NCBI GenBank assembly: GCA_964641415.1
Contig: CAZXMW010000008.1
Location: forward strand, 1-64,000
DNA: 64,000 nucleotides
Reading direction: 5' to 3'
Origin: JAHECW01 sp964641415
Lineage (GTDB): Bacteria > Acidobacteriota > Thermoanaerobaculia > Thermoanaerobaculales > Sulfomarinibacteraceae
The notes beneath the pieces were generated by a model. The model worked only from the letters and a program-made list of their open reading frames with translations, searched no databases and had not been told where the DNA came from. This document shows, piece by piece, positions 34,036 to 42,717 of the stretch; position 1 is the first letter of the stretch; each line of letters opens with the position of its first letter. The translations under genes were made by a program, and so were the position numbers.

Positions 34036-34773
34036 CTACATGTACAAGCCGCCCGACACGTTGAGCACGACGCCGGTGATGTAGGAGGCGTGGCGGCCTG
34101 CGAGGAAGGCGACGGCGGCGGCGACGTCGGCCGGCTCGCCGAGCCGGGGGAGGGCGATCGAGCGCATCAGAGCCTCGCGCTGGTCGTCGGACAGGGTGTC
34201 CGTCATGGCGGTCCGAATGTAGCCCGGTGCGATGGCGTTGACGGTCACGTTGCGCGGCGCCAGCTCGCGTGCCAGCGACTTGGTGAATCCGATGAGACCG
34301 GCTTTCGAGGCGGCGTAGTTGCCCTGCCCCGCGTTGCCCATGAGCCCGACCACCGACGCGATGTTGACGATCCGGCCGCTTCTCTGCCGCATCATGATCC
34401 TGGCCGCGGGCTGGGCCGCCTTGAACGCGCCATCGAGGTTGATCCGAAGCACCAGGTCCCAGTCCTCCGGTTTCATGCGGACCAGCAGCTGGTCGCGGGT
34501 GACGCCGGCGTTGTTGACGAGGATGTCGAGCCGGCCGCAATCGGCGTGGATCGCCGCGATGGTGTCGGCGGTCGCAACGGCGTCTGTGACATCCATGCTC
34601 CGACCCTCGGCCGACCCGCCCACGCCGGAGATCTCCGCCACGATGTCGCCGGTGTCGAGTACGTCGGCGCACACCACGTGAGCGCCGGCCGCAGCGAGCG
34701 TGCGCGCGATCTCGGCGCCGATCCCCCGCGCGCCGCCCGTGATCACCGCGACCTGACCGTCAAAGTCGCCCAT
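34036..34773 (-). CDS. fabG: 3-oxoacyl-[acyl-carrier-protein] reductase
   Basis: 245 residues. FabG reduces beta-ketoacyl-ACP with NADPH. The short-chain dehydrogenase signature is complete: VAVITGGARGIGAEIA, NNAGVTRD, catalytic Ser in IVNIASVVGLMGN, and YAASKAG. The LYM C-terminus is as in other FabG proteins. GGAGG lies upstream of the ATG. It is separated from fabD by a long inverted repeat. Confidence 0.93.
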   Translation of the reverse strand: MGDFDGQVAVITGGARGIGAEIARTLAAAGAHVVCADVLDTGDIVAEISGVGGSAEGRSMDVTDAVATADTIAAIHADCGRLDILVNNAGVTRDQLLVRMKPEDWDLVLRINLDGAFKAAQPAARIMMRQRSGRIVNIASVVGLMGNAGQGNYAASKAGLIGFTKSLARELAPRNVTVNAIAPGYIRTAMTDTLSDDQREALMRSIALPRLGEPADVAAAVAFLAGRHASYITGVVLNVSGGLYM

Positions 34774-34807
34774 CGCAGTCCTCCTGCCCTGTTCGTTCTG
34801 CCATTTT

Positions 34808-34873
34808 TCCGATTCTGCCCCGAGATTTTCGGCGACGCTCAGGGCGTCCTCAAAAATCTCGGGCAGGATCGGA
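34808..34873. repeat. Long inverted repeat between fabD and fabG
   Basis: About 21 bp of pairing (34808-34829 with 34853-34873) with one bulged C and one G-U pair; the loop contains a smaller GACGC/GCGTC hairpin. It fills the fabD-fabG gap. No U-run follows in the direction of transcription, so a role in RNA processing or differential expression is as likely as termination. Confidence 0.6.
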
Positions 34874-34876
34874 ATC

Positions 34877-35818
34877 TCACGTTCCCAACTCGGACACCAC
34901 TTTCTCGATGTCTTCGACGGTTCCGGCGGGGTAACAGGTGGCCGAACGGTCGATCCGTCTGACGAGCCCGCACAGGACGTTGCCCGCGCCGACCTCGACG
35001 AAGGTGTCGAACCCGTCGGCGAGCATCCTCACGATCGTCTGCGACCACAAGACCGGGGCGTCGACCTGGCGAATGAGCCCGTCGCGGACATCGCCGCCAG
35101 CAGTCACCGGCGCAGCGTCAATGTTGCGGTACACAGGCACGTCGAGATCCGCGAACTCCAGCCCTTCGAGCGTCGGTTCGAGCCCTGCTCGCGCGGGCGC
35201 CATCAACGGCGAGTGGAACGGCGCCGACACCGGCAGCGAGAGCGCGCGCCGCGCACCCTTGGCCTTGCACGCCTCGATCGCGCGGTCGACCGCGCCGGCG
35301 GTTCCGGCGATGACGACCTGGCCCGGCGAGTTGAAGTTGGCCGCGACCACCGGCTCGCCGGTGTCGTCGGTGATGGCGGCGCACAGCTCGGTGACGACCT
35401 CGTCGTCGATCCCGAGCACCGCGGCCATGGCGCCCTCGCCCACCGGCACCGCCTCCTGCATCAGCCGGCCGCGCTCGCGGACGGTGCGCGCGGCATCGAC
35501 CGCGTCGAGCCCGCCGGCCGCGACCACCGCCGAGTACTCGCCCAGGCTGTGGCCGGCCACTGCCCCGACGACCAGGCCATGCCCGGTGAGCACCCGCCAC
35601 GCCGCCACCGAGTGGGCGAGGAGGGCGGGCTGGGTGTTGGTGGTCAGACGGAGCTCGTCCTCGGGGCCCTGCCAGCACAGCGCCGAAAGCCCGAAGCCAA
35701 GACCGTCGTCGATCTGTGCGAAAGCCTCGGCGGCGGCGGGCCAGCGTCCCACGAGATCCTGTCCCATGCCGACTCTCTGGCTGCCTTGACCTGGAAACAT
35801 TGCTGCAGCGCGTCCCAT
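34877..35818 (-). CDS. fabD: Malonyl-CoA:ACP transacylase
   Basis: 313 residues. FabD loads malonyl onto ACP. The oxyanion-hole Gln is in MFPGQGSQ, the nucleophile Ser in GHSLGEYSA, and the catalytic His in SAPFHSPLM; the end FVEVGAGNVLCGLVRRI is typical. I chose the ATG at 35818, preceded by GGGAG; the frame extends 22 codons further toward fabH. Confidence 0.95.
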   Translation of the reverse strand: MGRAAAMFPGQGSQRVGMGQDLVGRWPAAAEAFAQIDDGLGFGLSALCWQGPEDELRLTTNTQPALLAHSVAAWRVLTGHGLVVGAVAGHSLGEYSAVVAAGGLDAVDAARTVRERGRLMQEAVPVGEGAMAAVLGIDDEVVTELCAAITDDTGEPVVAANFNSPGQVVIAGTAGAVDRAIEACKAKGARRALSLPVSAPFHSPLMAPARAGLEPTLEGLEFADLDVPVYRNIDAAPVTAGGDVRDGLIRQVDAPVLWSQTIVRMLADGFDTFVEVGAGNVLCGLVRRIDRSATCYPAGTVEDIEKVVSELGT

Positions 35819-35890
35819 CGTTGCTCCCTCACTCGTCTGGGGTTGCGGCCTGAGATCGGTGATCTCGAGCACCGCTGCGCTCACCCCGGC

Positions 35891-36889
35891 TCAAAACCGA
35901 ATCAACGACGACGCCCAGGTCAAACCGCCGCCGAAGGCCGACGCGAGCACCAGGGATCCCGGCCGCAGCCTGCCCTCGTCACGGGCATCGACCATGGCGA
36001 GAGGGATCGACGCCGCCGACGTGTTGCCGACCCGCTCGACATTGGTGAAGACCTGGTCGTCCGTCAGCCCGAGCCGGCTGCCGACCGCCTGGATGATCCG
36101 CAGATTGGCCTGGTGCGGAATGAAGAGGTCGATGTCGGCCGGCTCGACGCCCGCGGCATCCATCACCTCACGGCTGATTTCGGTCAGCGAGCGGACCGCG
36201 ACCTTGAAGGTCTCGTTGCCCCGCATCCTGATGAACGGCAACCGCTGCTCGATGGCCTCGACGCTGTGCGGCGGGTGGCGGGAGCCGCCGCCCGGCATGG
36301 AGATCAGATCCGCGTGACTGCCGTCGGTCCGCCAGCGGATCTGGAGGATGCCTTCGCCGGACGTGCCGGGCGTCAGCACAGCCGCACCGGCGCCGTCGCC
36401 GAACAGCACACAGGTCGCCCGGTCGGACCAATCGAGGTAGCGGGTCAGGCACTCCGCGCCGACCACCAGCACCGTGGTCGCCTCGCCGGTGGCGATGAAC
36501 TGGCGGCCGACGTTGAGGCCGTAGGTGAAGCCCGAGCATGCCGCCGAGACGTCGAAGCAGGCGGCGTTGACGACGCCGAGTCGGGGCTGGGCGATGGCCG
36601 CGCTCGCCGGAATCGGCTGCTCCACCGTTGCGGTGGCGACGATCAGAAGATCGACGTCGAGCGGGTCGATCCCGGCATCGTCGAGGGCGGCCCGACCGGA
36701 GTGCTCGACGAGATCGACCAGCGCCTGATCGTCGGCGACGACATGGCGCTGCCGGATCCCGGTCCGGGTCGTGATCCACGTGTCGCTGGTGTCGACCAGC
36801 TCCTCGAGGTCGGTGTTCGTCAGCACCCGTTCCGGCAGGTACGAGCCCAGACCGGCGATCTTCGCGGTTTTGACGAAGTGATCGTGCAT
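35891..36889 (-). CDS. fabH: 3-oxoacyl-[acyl-carrier-protein] synthase III
   Basis: 332 residues. FabH condenses acetyl-CoA with malonyl-ACP to start fatty acid synthesis. The catalytic triad is visible: Cys in DVSAACSGFTYGL, His in FIPHQANLRI and Asn in VGNTSAASIPLA. The N-terminal GLGSYLPERVLTN is typical. It starts 1 bp after the plsX stop. Confidence 0.96.
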   Translation of the reverse strand: MHDHFVKTAKIAGLGSYLPERVLTNTDLEELVDTSDTWITTRTGIRQRHVVADDQALVDLVEHSGRAALDDAGIDPLDVDLLIVATATVEQPIPASAAIAQPRLGVVNAACFDVSAACSGFTYGLNVGRQFIATGEATTVLVVGAECLTRYLDWSDRATCVLFGDGAGAAVLTPGTSGEGILQIRWRTDGSHADLISMPGGGSRHPPHSVEAIEQRLPFIRMRGNETFKVAVRSLTEISREVMDAAGVEPADIDLFIPHQANLRIIQAVGSRLGLTDDQVFTNVERVGNTSAASIPLAMVDARDEGRLRPGSLVLASAFGGGLTWASSLIRF

Positions 36890-36890
36890 C

Positions 36891-37919
36891 TCAGCCGCGC
36901 TTCTCGGGCGCCGGCGCGGCCAGCACCCCGAGAATCGTGTCGCCGATCCTGGAGATGACGCCGCTTTCGGCGTACGAGTCGGCGAACCGGATGGCGTTGC
37001 GGATCGCCTTGGCGCTCGAGCGGCCGTGGCCGATCAGGCAGGCCCCGTCGACGCCGAGCAGCGGCGCACCGCCGTGCTCGGAGTAGTCGACCTTGCGCTT
37101 GACGTTGCGGAACGCGCCCTTGGCGAGGACCAGCCCGGCGCCGTACAGCGGCGACTGTCGGGCCTCTTCCTTGAGCATGCCGACAACCATCTCGCCGAGA
37201 CCTTCGGCGACCTTGAGGACGACGTTGCCGGTGAAGCCGTCGCAGACCACGACGTCGACCTCGCCGGTGAACACGTCACGGCCCTCGACGTTGCCGATGA
37301 AGTAGACACCGGCCCCCTTCAGCACCTGAGAGTGGCGCCGAATCCGCGGACCGCCCTTGCCTTCCTCCTCGCCCACCGACATCAGCCCGACCCGGGGCTT
37401 GCCGATGCCGAGCACCGCTGACGCGTAGAGCGAGCCCATGACCGCGAACTGGACCAGCTGGTGCGGCTTGGCCTCGATGTTGGCGCCGACGTCGAGCACC
37501 AGGGTGTGGCCGTCGAGCTTGGGTAGAATCGCCGCCAAAGCCGGCCGGTCGACGCCGCGGATCATCCCGAGGGCAGTCTTGGCGGCGACCCATGCGGCGC
37601 CGGTGTTGCCCACGGTGACCATGGCCGAGGCACGGCCCGAGCGGACGAGCTCGGCACACACCGACAGCGACGAGTTGCGCTTGCCGCGCAGCACCGTCAA
37701 CGGCGGGTCCTGCATCGCCACGACATCGGCGGCATCGACCAGCTCGAGACCGCTCGGCAGCTGGCGGAAGCGGCCGACCTCGCGCCGCAGTGTTTTGACC
37801 GGCCCGACCAGGTACACCGACAGCCCGAAATCGGCTGCCGCGTCGAGCGCGCCCTGAATGCGGACCTGGGGCGACCCGTCGCCGCCCATGGCGTCGAGGG
37901 CAATGGCCCGGTCGGCCAT
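36891..37919 (-). CDS. plsX: Phosphate acyltransferase PlsX
   Basis: 342 residues. PlsX converts acyl-ACP to acyl-phosphate for phospholipid synthesis. IALDAMGGDGSPQVRIQGALDA, RGKRNSSLSVCAELVRSGRASAMVTVGNTGAAWVAA, LDVGANIEAKPHQLVQFAVMGS, VVVCDGFTGNVVLKVAEG and GGAPLLGVDGACLIGHGRS are family landmarks. It sits in the conserved DUF177-rpmF-plsX-fabH-fabD-fabG order. Confidence 0.96.
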   Translation of the reverse strand: MADRAIALDAMGGDGSPQVRIQGALDAAADFGLSVYLVGPVKTLRREVGRFRQLPSGLELVDAADVVAMQDPPLTVLRGKRNSSLSVCAELVRSGRASAMVTVGNTGAAWVAAKTALGMIRGVDRPALAAILPKLDGHTLVLDVGANIEAKPHQLVQFAVMGSLYASAVLGIGKPRVGLMSVGEEEGKGGPRIRRHSQVLKGAGVYFIGNVEGRDVFTGEVDVVVCDGFTGNVVLKVAEGLGEMVVGMLKEEARQSPLYGAGLVLAKGAFRNVKRKVDYSEHGGAPLLGVDGACLIGHGRSSAKAIRNAIRFADSYAESGVISRIGDTILGVLAAPAPEKRG

Positions 37920-37969
37920 CAGTCGCGATCCGCGGCGCGGCGCGCCGGTGCTCGGAAGCTCACGATCCG

Positions 37970-38155
37970 TCAGTCGAGATCCTCGACCTCGATGACGTCA
38001 CGTCCCTTGTAGCTGCCGCAGTGGGGGCAGACCTGGTGGGGCGGCTTGGGCTCGAAGCACGAGGTGCACAGGCTCCAGCCGGGGGGAACGAGTCCATGGT
38101 GGGAGCGTCGTTTGTCGCGACGCGTTCTCGAAATACGACGCTTTGGATTCGCCAT
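37970..38155 (-). CDS. rpmF: 50S ribosomal protein L32
   Basis: 61 residues. MANPKRRISRTRRDKRRSHH and the zinc-type cysteines CTSC and CPHC identify L32. The frame extends upstream without a start signal. DUF177 and plsX flank it, as in most bacteria. Confidence 0.96.
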   Translation of the reverse strand: MANPKRRISRTRRDKRRSHHGLVPPGWSLCTSCFEPKPPHQVCPHCGSYKGRDVIEVEDLD

Positions 38156-38181
38156 TGAGTTCTCCGTTTCATCACCCGAGG

Positions 38182-38712
38182 TCAGTCGACCGGGGCGCCT
38201 TTCTCGAGGTCTTTCAGGGCCGACCATCTCGGATCGGTCTCCGGCTCGCAGCGGCACGCGCCGTCGGCGTTGCGGTCGGCGCCGCAGCGTGGACACAGAC
38301 CGGCGCAGTCGTCGGCGCACAGCACGCGCATCGGCAGCTCGAGCATGACCTGCTCGATCGCCAGTTGCTCGAAGTCGAAGTGCGTTTGCTCGAGATAGAT
38401 GGTGTCGAGGTCGTCATCGCCGAGCTCGAGCTCGGCTTCGAGCGGCGCCGCCTCGAGCAACGCGACGTCGAGTTCGAAGGCCGAGTCCGTCGACCAGTCC
38501 AGCGGCTCGAGGCAGCGCACGCAGGCGAGTCGGCCCTCGGCCACCGCCCGGCCGGTGATGAGAAAGCGATCTCCCATCGGGCGCACCTGACCCACGAGCC
38601 GGACCTTCACCGGTCCCGCCACGCGCGTCGGGTCGAGCTCATCCGGAGCGAGACTGACGGTCTCGTCGAACCGGGCGGGCTCACCCTCGATCTTGGAAAG
38701 GTCGATTCTCAC
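38182..38712 (-). CDS. DUF177 (YceD-like) protein
   Basis: 176 residues from a GTG start preceded by GGGAGAGG. The DUF177 core LACVRCLEPLDWSTDSAFELDVALLE is followed by an acidic stretch and a cysteine-rich end CADDCAGLCPRCGADRNADGACRC. The family is conserved upstream of rpmF and is thought to help rRNA or ribosome maturation. A TATACT -10 candidate lies at 38739-38744, probably the promoter of the whole lipid operon. Confidence 0.88.
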   Translation of the reverse strand: MRIDLSKIEGEPARFDETVSLAPDELDPTRVAGPVKVRLVGQVRPMGDRFLITGRAVAEGRLACVRCLEPLDWSTDSAFELDVALLEAAPLEAELELGDDDLDTIYLEQTHFDFEQLAIEQVMLELPMRVLCADDCAGLCPRCGADRNADGACRCEPETDPRWSALKDLEKGAPVD

Positions 38713-38738
38713 ACACACCTCTCCCGACAAGGCCCGGA

Positions 38739-38744
38739 AGTATA
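38739..38744 (-). promoter_or_regulatory. -10 candidate for the DUF177-rpmF-plsX-fab operon
   Basis: TATACT on the minus strand about 26 nt before the GTG of the first gene. No good -35 is seen at 17 bp. Confidence 0.4.
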
Positions 38745-38795
38745 GCACTCGGGCTCGAGCTTCGTGAAGCCCCGGCCCGCCGACCGGGGACAAGA

Positions 38796-39650
38796 TCAGT
38801 CGACGGTCACCGCTGCGCGGTCGCTCGTCGCCGCCGTCGCCAGGGCCATGATCCCGACTCCCAGGGAGACGACGGCGGCCGCGCTCCATGCGACGCCGCC
38901 GACCCACGGCACGAATCGGACCACCAGCAGAAGCAGAACACCGACGAAAACCTCGAGCGTCAGCGGCAGGACGCGACGGCCGGTTCGGCCGAGCACCGCC
39001 GCCCCGAGCAGCCCTCCGATCACGGTCAGGCCGACCGCGCGCAGGACGAGGAAGACCACCGTCAGGCTCGCGGCCAGCGGCACACCGATCGTCGGGCCGA
39101 GGCCGAGCACGGCAACCACGGCAGCCAGGAAGGTGACCGCCGCGGCGACCCCGAGCAACGCGACCTCGAGCCCGAGCCGCGGCACCAACCAGATCGCGGA
39201 CCGCACCCGGGTCGAGCAGCCGAAGGCGAGCGTGGTGGCGACCAGCAGCCAACCGCCCGAGGTCAGCAGGCGCAGAGCGAGATCGACGTGCAGCGGCACC
39301 TCGGCGCCGGGACGCAGCAGCACGCTCGACAATGACGACAGGGACAGCGCCCTGCCGTCCACCCGGGACGCCGACGCCATCTCGAGCGTGCCGAAGACCA
39401 CCAGGACGTGCCGCCCGACCCGGGCCTGGTCGTCCATCTTCAAGCGGCCACCGACGACGACGACGTCACCCTCGATGTCGGCTCTCGGACCGAGCCGGAC
39501 ATCGGCCTCGAAGGCGATGACATCGCCGTCGACGCGCTTGTTGATGGAGACGTCGTTGAATACCGTGGTCCGAGCCGGCGCCGCTGTCGACCAGGACGCG
39601 GCCACGACGAGCGCGGCGACGAGCACGATCGTCAGTCGCCGTTGCGCCAT
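38796..39650 (-). CDS. Bactofilin-like repeat protein with signal peptide and membrane domain
   Basis: 284 residues. A signal peptide (1 to about 25) precedes a short beta-helix-like region, VFNDVSINKRVDGDVIAFEADVRLGPRADIEGDVVVVGGRLKMDDQARVGRHV, reminiscent of polymer-forming bactofilin repeats. From about residue 135 there are five or six membrane segments. It overlaps the anti-sigma gene by 19 bp. Genes of this kind often follow an ECF sigma/anti-sigma pair; the function is unknown, perhaps an envelope-stress effector. Confidence 0.7.
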   Translation of the reverse strand: MAQRRLTIVLVAALVVAASWSTAAPARTTVFNDVSINKRVDGDVIAFEADVRLGPRADIEGDVVVVGGRLKMDDQARVGRHVLVVFGTLEMASASRVDGRALSLSSLSSVLLRPGAEVPLHVDLALRLLTSGGWLLVATTLAFGCSTRVRSAIWLVPRLGLEVALLGVAAAVTFLAAVVAVLGLGPTIGVPLAASLTVVFLVLRAVGLTVIGGLLGAAVLGRTGRRVLPLTLEVFVGVLLLLVVRFVPWVGGVAWSAAAVVSLGVGIMALATAATSDRAAVTVD

Positions 39651-40174
39651 GGTGAGACCCGCCGCCACCTGCGGGTCGCGGCGATCACCGCCGCGACGCC
39701 GACCAGGCTGACGACCACGGCCGCGGCGAGCACGGCCGGAGACAGAACGGCGCCGGTGGCGCCGGCCGCGGTGCGCAGCGCCGCGGTCCAGTCGCCGGCG
39801 GTCGCGGCGACGGCCAGCCAGCCCTGAGACGACCACACCGGGAGCACCGCGAGCAGGCTGCCGCCGGGCAGGCCTCCGAGGAGCATCGCGCCGAGCAGCG
39901 CGACGAACAGCGAGGCGGCAACCGGCAGCAGTGCGATCACCCGGCGCCGGCGACGGGCCGACCCCATGGCGACCCGGACGCGGCCCTCGAGCCTGGGATC
40001 GGCGGCAGGCAGGACGCTGGAAAAGATCAGCCCGAGCGCGCGCTCGGCCGCGGCAACCTCACAGCACCGAGGACAGCGCTCGACGTGACGGCGGATCTCG
40101 TCGGACAGCTGCCCGCTCTCGTGACCGACCTCGGCGAGCTTCTCTTGGATCACCTCACAGTCGGTTGCCACCAC
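39632..40174 (-). CDS. Membrane anti-sigma factor with zinc-finger motif
   Basis: 180 residues. The N-terminal EIRRHVERCPRCCEVAAAE carries the H-x3-C-x2-C pattern of zinc-associated anti-sigma domains. Two hydrophobic segments follow (about 79-100 and 145-167), giving a membrane-spanning protein. It lies 26 bp after the ECF sigma gene and should bind its product at the membrane. Confidence 0.8.
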   Translation of the reverse strand: MVATDCEVIQEKLAEVGHESGQLSDEIRRHVERCPRCCEVAAAERALGLIFSSVLPAADPRLEGRVRVAMGSARRRRRVIALLPVAASLFVALLGAMLLGGLPGGSLLAVLPVWSSQGWLAVAATAGDWTAALRTAAGATGAVLSPAVLAAAVVVSLVGVAAVIAATRRWRRVSPWRNGD

Positions 40175-40200
40175 GGCCTCCTCTCACGCGACGCCGGACC

Positions 40201-40773
40201 TCACAGGAAGGTCGTCAATGCGCTACGTAGTACGGTGTGGGCGCGAAAAAGTTTGTTCTTCACGGTTCCCAGCGGGATGTCCTTGAACTCGGCGATCTCC
40301 TGGTAGCTCAGACACCCGAAATGTCGCAGCAGAACGAGTTCGCGGTACTCGGGCCGCAGCTCGTCGACGGCTCGCTTCAGCGCCGCCGACAGCTCGGAAT
40401 TCTCGAAGTGGCCGAGCGGATCCTTCGAGGCGTCCTCGAGGTCGAGCTCGACCTCGTCGCCCTCGCGGTCGGTGCGGTACAACGCGACGGTTCTCAGCTT
40501 GCGGCGGCGGAGATGATCGATGCCCAGGTTGTGGGCGATCCGAAACAGCCAGGTGGAGAACCGGTAGCGGGGATTGAAGCGGTCGAGCGCCGACCAGGCG
40601 CGGATGAACGCCTCCTGACACAGCTCTCGCGCGATCTCGATGTCGCCGACAAGCTGGCCGAGAAACGCCGTGAGCCGGCGCTGGTAGCGGCGCACCAGCA
40701 CGGTGAATGCCTGCTCGTCGCCGTCGAGCGCAAGCCGCACCAGCTGCTCGTCAGAGGCGTCACGGATGGTCAC
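40201..40773 (-). CDS. RNA polymerase ECF sigma factor
   Basis: 190 residues from a GTG. Sigma region 2 is CQEAFIRAWSALDRFNPRYRFSTWLFRIAHNLGIDHLRRR and region 4 is LRPEYRELVLLRHFGCLSYQEIAEFKDIPLGTVKNKLFRA. It is RpoE-like. TATGAT at 40783-40788 lies 9 nt before the GTG; an upstream start at 40833 is possible. It forms a sigma/anti-sigma/membrane-effector unit and is divergent from the VWFA protein gene. Confidence 0.92.
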   Translation of the reverse strand: MTIRDASDEQLVRLALDGDEQAFTVLVRRYQRRLTAFLGQLVGDIEIARELCQEAFIRAWSALDRFNPRYRFSTWLFRIAHNLGIDHLRRRKLRTVALYRTDREGDEVELDLEDASKDPLGHFENSELSAALKRAVDELRPEYRELVLLRHFGCLSYQEIAEFKDIPLGTVKNKLFRAHTVLRSALTTFL

Positions 40774-40914
40774 AGCGACGAGATCATACCCCGTCCGGCA
40801 TCTGCGGGCCGACCACCGGGCAGGCCGGCACACAACCCGGCCGAAGCTGAACGACTCTGGTGGAGGAGAATCGCTCAGCTCGGGCCCGGGTTAGACTGTT
40901 CCCGGAGGTGCAGC

Positions 40915-42645
40915 GTGAAGCCGAAGCTGATGCTCGCGATGTTGCTGTGCGGCCTCATGGCCGTTGTCGTGGCCGCCGAGGACGAGCCTGCCGGCCAGCC
41001 TGAAGGTCGCGATGCGGTCGGCGGTCTGCCGTTCGCCGGCAAAATCGAGGTGACCCTGGTCAACGTCAACGTCTACGTCACCGACAAGGACGGGAGGGCG
41101 GTCACCGACCTGACGGCCGACGACTTCGTGCTGACCCACAACGGGGCCGTCAGATCGATCACCAACTTCGGCCTGTTCACGGACGAGATCTACCGCAGCT
41201 TCTATCGCCCCGACGGGGCCCCGCTCGGCCCGTCGACGCCGACCCCGGTGCCGGGCGTCGAGGATCTGACGAAGGACAGCTTCCGACCGGTCTACGTCGT
41301 GCTCTACTTCGACAACGAGAACTCGCGCACGCTCGACCGGAACCGGCTGATCAACCAGTTTCGGAGCTTCGTCCGGGAGAACCTCCATCCGCCGGTTCAG
41401 ATGATGGTCGTCTCGTACACTAAGAAGTTCGAGGTTCTGACGCCCTTCACCAGCGATCCGGGCGACATCTACGACGCGCTGCGCGAGATCAAGATGATGG
41501 TCGGCGGACGGACCGAGGTCGACAACATGCGCAAGGATATCCTGCGCGAGTTCAGCGAGGGCCAGCGCGGCGCCCGCGGCCAGGTCAACCCGCAGACCAT
41601 GGGCCGCGCCCACGGCATGATGATCGGCTTTGCCGAGGAGGAGGCGAACCGGCTGCAGTTCACCCTCGGCGCGCTGCGCGACACCCTGACCATGCTGTCC
41701 GGTCTGCCGGGCAAAAAGATCATGGTCTACGCCTCGAACGGGCTGCCGATGGTCGCCGGGCTCGACCTGTTCTACGCCTTCGCCAACACCTTCCAGGAGT
41801 CGTCGACGGTGACCGAGTCGGCCCGGTTCAACATGACCCGCCACTTCAACTCGCTGGTTTCCAACGCCAACGCCCAGGACATCAGCTTCTACACCTTCGG
41901 CGTCGGCGGTCTCGAGAACCCGGCCATCAGCTCGGCCGAGCTCGGCAGCCGGCAGGACGTCATGTCGGCCAGCCTGGGTCAGCAGAACTACCTCGACTCG
42001 TTGCGGTTCATGGCAGACAGCACCGGCGGCATCGCGACCCTCAACACCAACGACTTCACTGTCGGTCTCGACAAAGTCGCGCAGGACTTCTTCACCTACT
42101 ACTCGGTCGGTTTTCCGCTCCAGCAGAGTGGTCTCGACAAGATCCACAAGATCACCATCGAGATCCCCGAGCACCCCGACTACCGCGTGCGCTATCGGCG
42201 ACGCTTCGTGGAGAAGAGCCTGGAGAGCCGGGTCCAGGACACGGTGGTCACCGGGCTCATGTTCCCGCTCGAGGACAACCCCATGGAGCTCATGGTCGAA
42301 ACCGGCGATCAGGCCCCGGCGACCGAAACCCGGTGGATGGTCCCGTTTAGCGTGTCGTTTCCCCTCAAGACGGTCGCACTGCTGCCCGCGGGCGACGACT
42401 TCGTCGCTTCCGTCAACCTGTTCATCGCCGCCCGTAACGACCGCGGCGACCGGTCGGATGTGGTCCGCCGCGACCACGAAATCCGGATCGCCGCGGCCGA
42501 CGTCGAGCGCGCCCAGGACGACCGTTTCACCATCAGCACCAACCTGCTGATGGAATCCGGCAGCCACACGGTGGCCGTCGGCCTGCTCGACCCGGTCACC
42601 CGCCAGTCGTCCTACACCACGACCCGGGTCACCGTGCGGGAGTAG
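40915..42645 (+). CDS. Secreted VWFA-related domain protein of acidobacterial type
   Basis: 576 residues from a GTG with GGAGGTG 5 nt upstream. A signal peptide (1 to about 21) leads to the signature start VTLVNVNVYVTDKDGRAVTDLTADDFVLTHNG, then a von Willebrand A-like domain ('VYVVLYFDNENSRTLDRNRL', 'LSGLPGKKIMVYASNG', 'DISFYTFGVGG'). The metal-site DxSxS is degenerate (DNENS). The last 150 residues form beta-rich material. Such proteins are abundant in Acidobacteriota; the function is unknown. Confidence 0.85.
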   Translation: MKPKLMLAMLLCGLMAVVVAAEDEPAGQPEGRDAVGGLPFAGKIEVTLVNVNVYVTDKDGRAVTDLTADDFVLTHNGAVRSITNFGLFTDEIYRSFYRPDGAPLGPSTPTPVPGVEDLTKDSFRPVYVVLYFDNENSRTLDRNRLINQFRSFVRENLHPPVQMMVVSYTKKFEVLTPFTSDPGDIYDALREIKMMVGGRTEVDNMRKDILREFSEGQRGARGQVNPQTMGRAHGMMIGFAEEEANRLQFTLGALRDTLTMLSGLPGKKIMVYASNGLPMVAGLDLFYAFANTFQESSTVTESARFNMTRHFNSLVSNANAQDISFYTFGVGGLENPAISSAELGSRQDVMSASLGQQNYLDSLRFMADSTGGIATLNTNDFTVGLDKVAQDFFTYYSVGFPLQQSGLDKIHKITIEIPEHPDYRVRYRRRFVEKSLESRVQDTVVTGLMFPLEDNPMELMVETGDQAPATETRWMVPFSVSFPLKTVALLPAGDDFVASVNLFIAARNDRGDRSDVVRRDHEIRIAAADVERAQDDRFTISTNLLMESGSHTVAVGLLDPVTRQSSYTTTRVTVRE

Positions 42646-42649
42646 CTCT

Positions 42650-42689
42650 ACTCGAGCTCGACCAGCACGGTCCCGGCGTCCACGGTGCG
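42650..42689. repeat. Left 40-bp direct repeat, displaced accB 3' end
   Basis: These 40 bases are identical to 45591-45630. Read on the minus strand they encode RTVDAGTVLVELE plus a stop (TAG here), the last 13 codons of accB, but without the rest of the gene. It lies directly behind the VWFA gene. Confidence 0.95.
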
Positions 42690-42717
42690 AGTTGACGCGC
42701 GTTCGAGGGGCTTCGGG

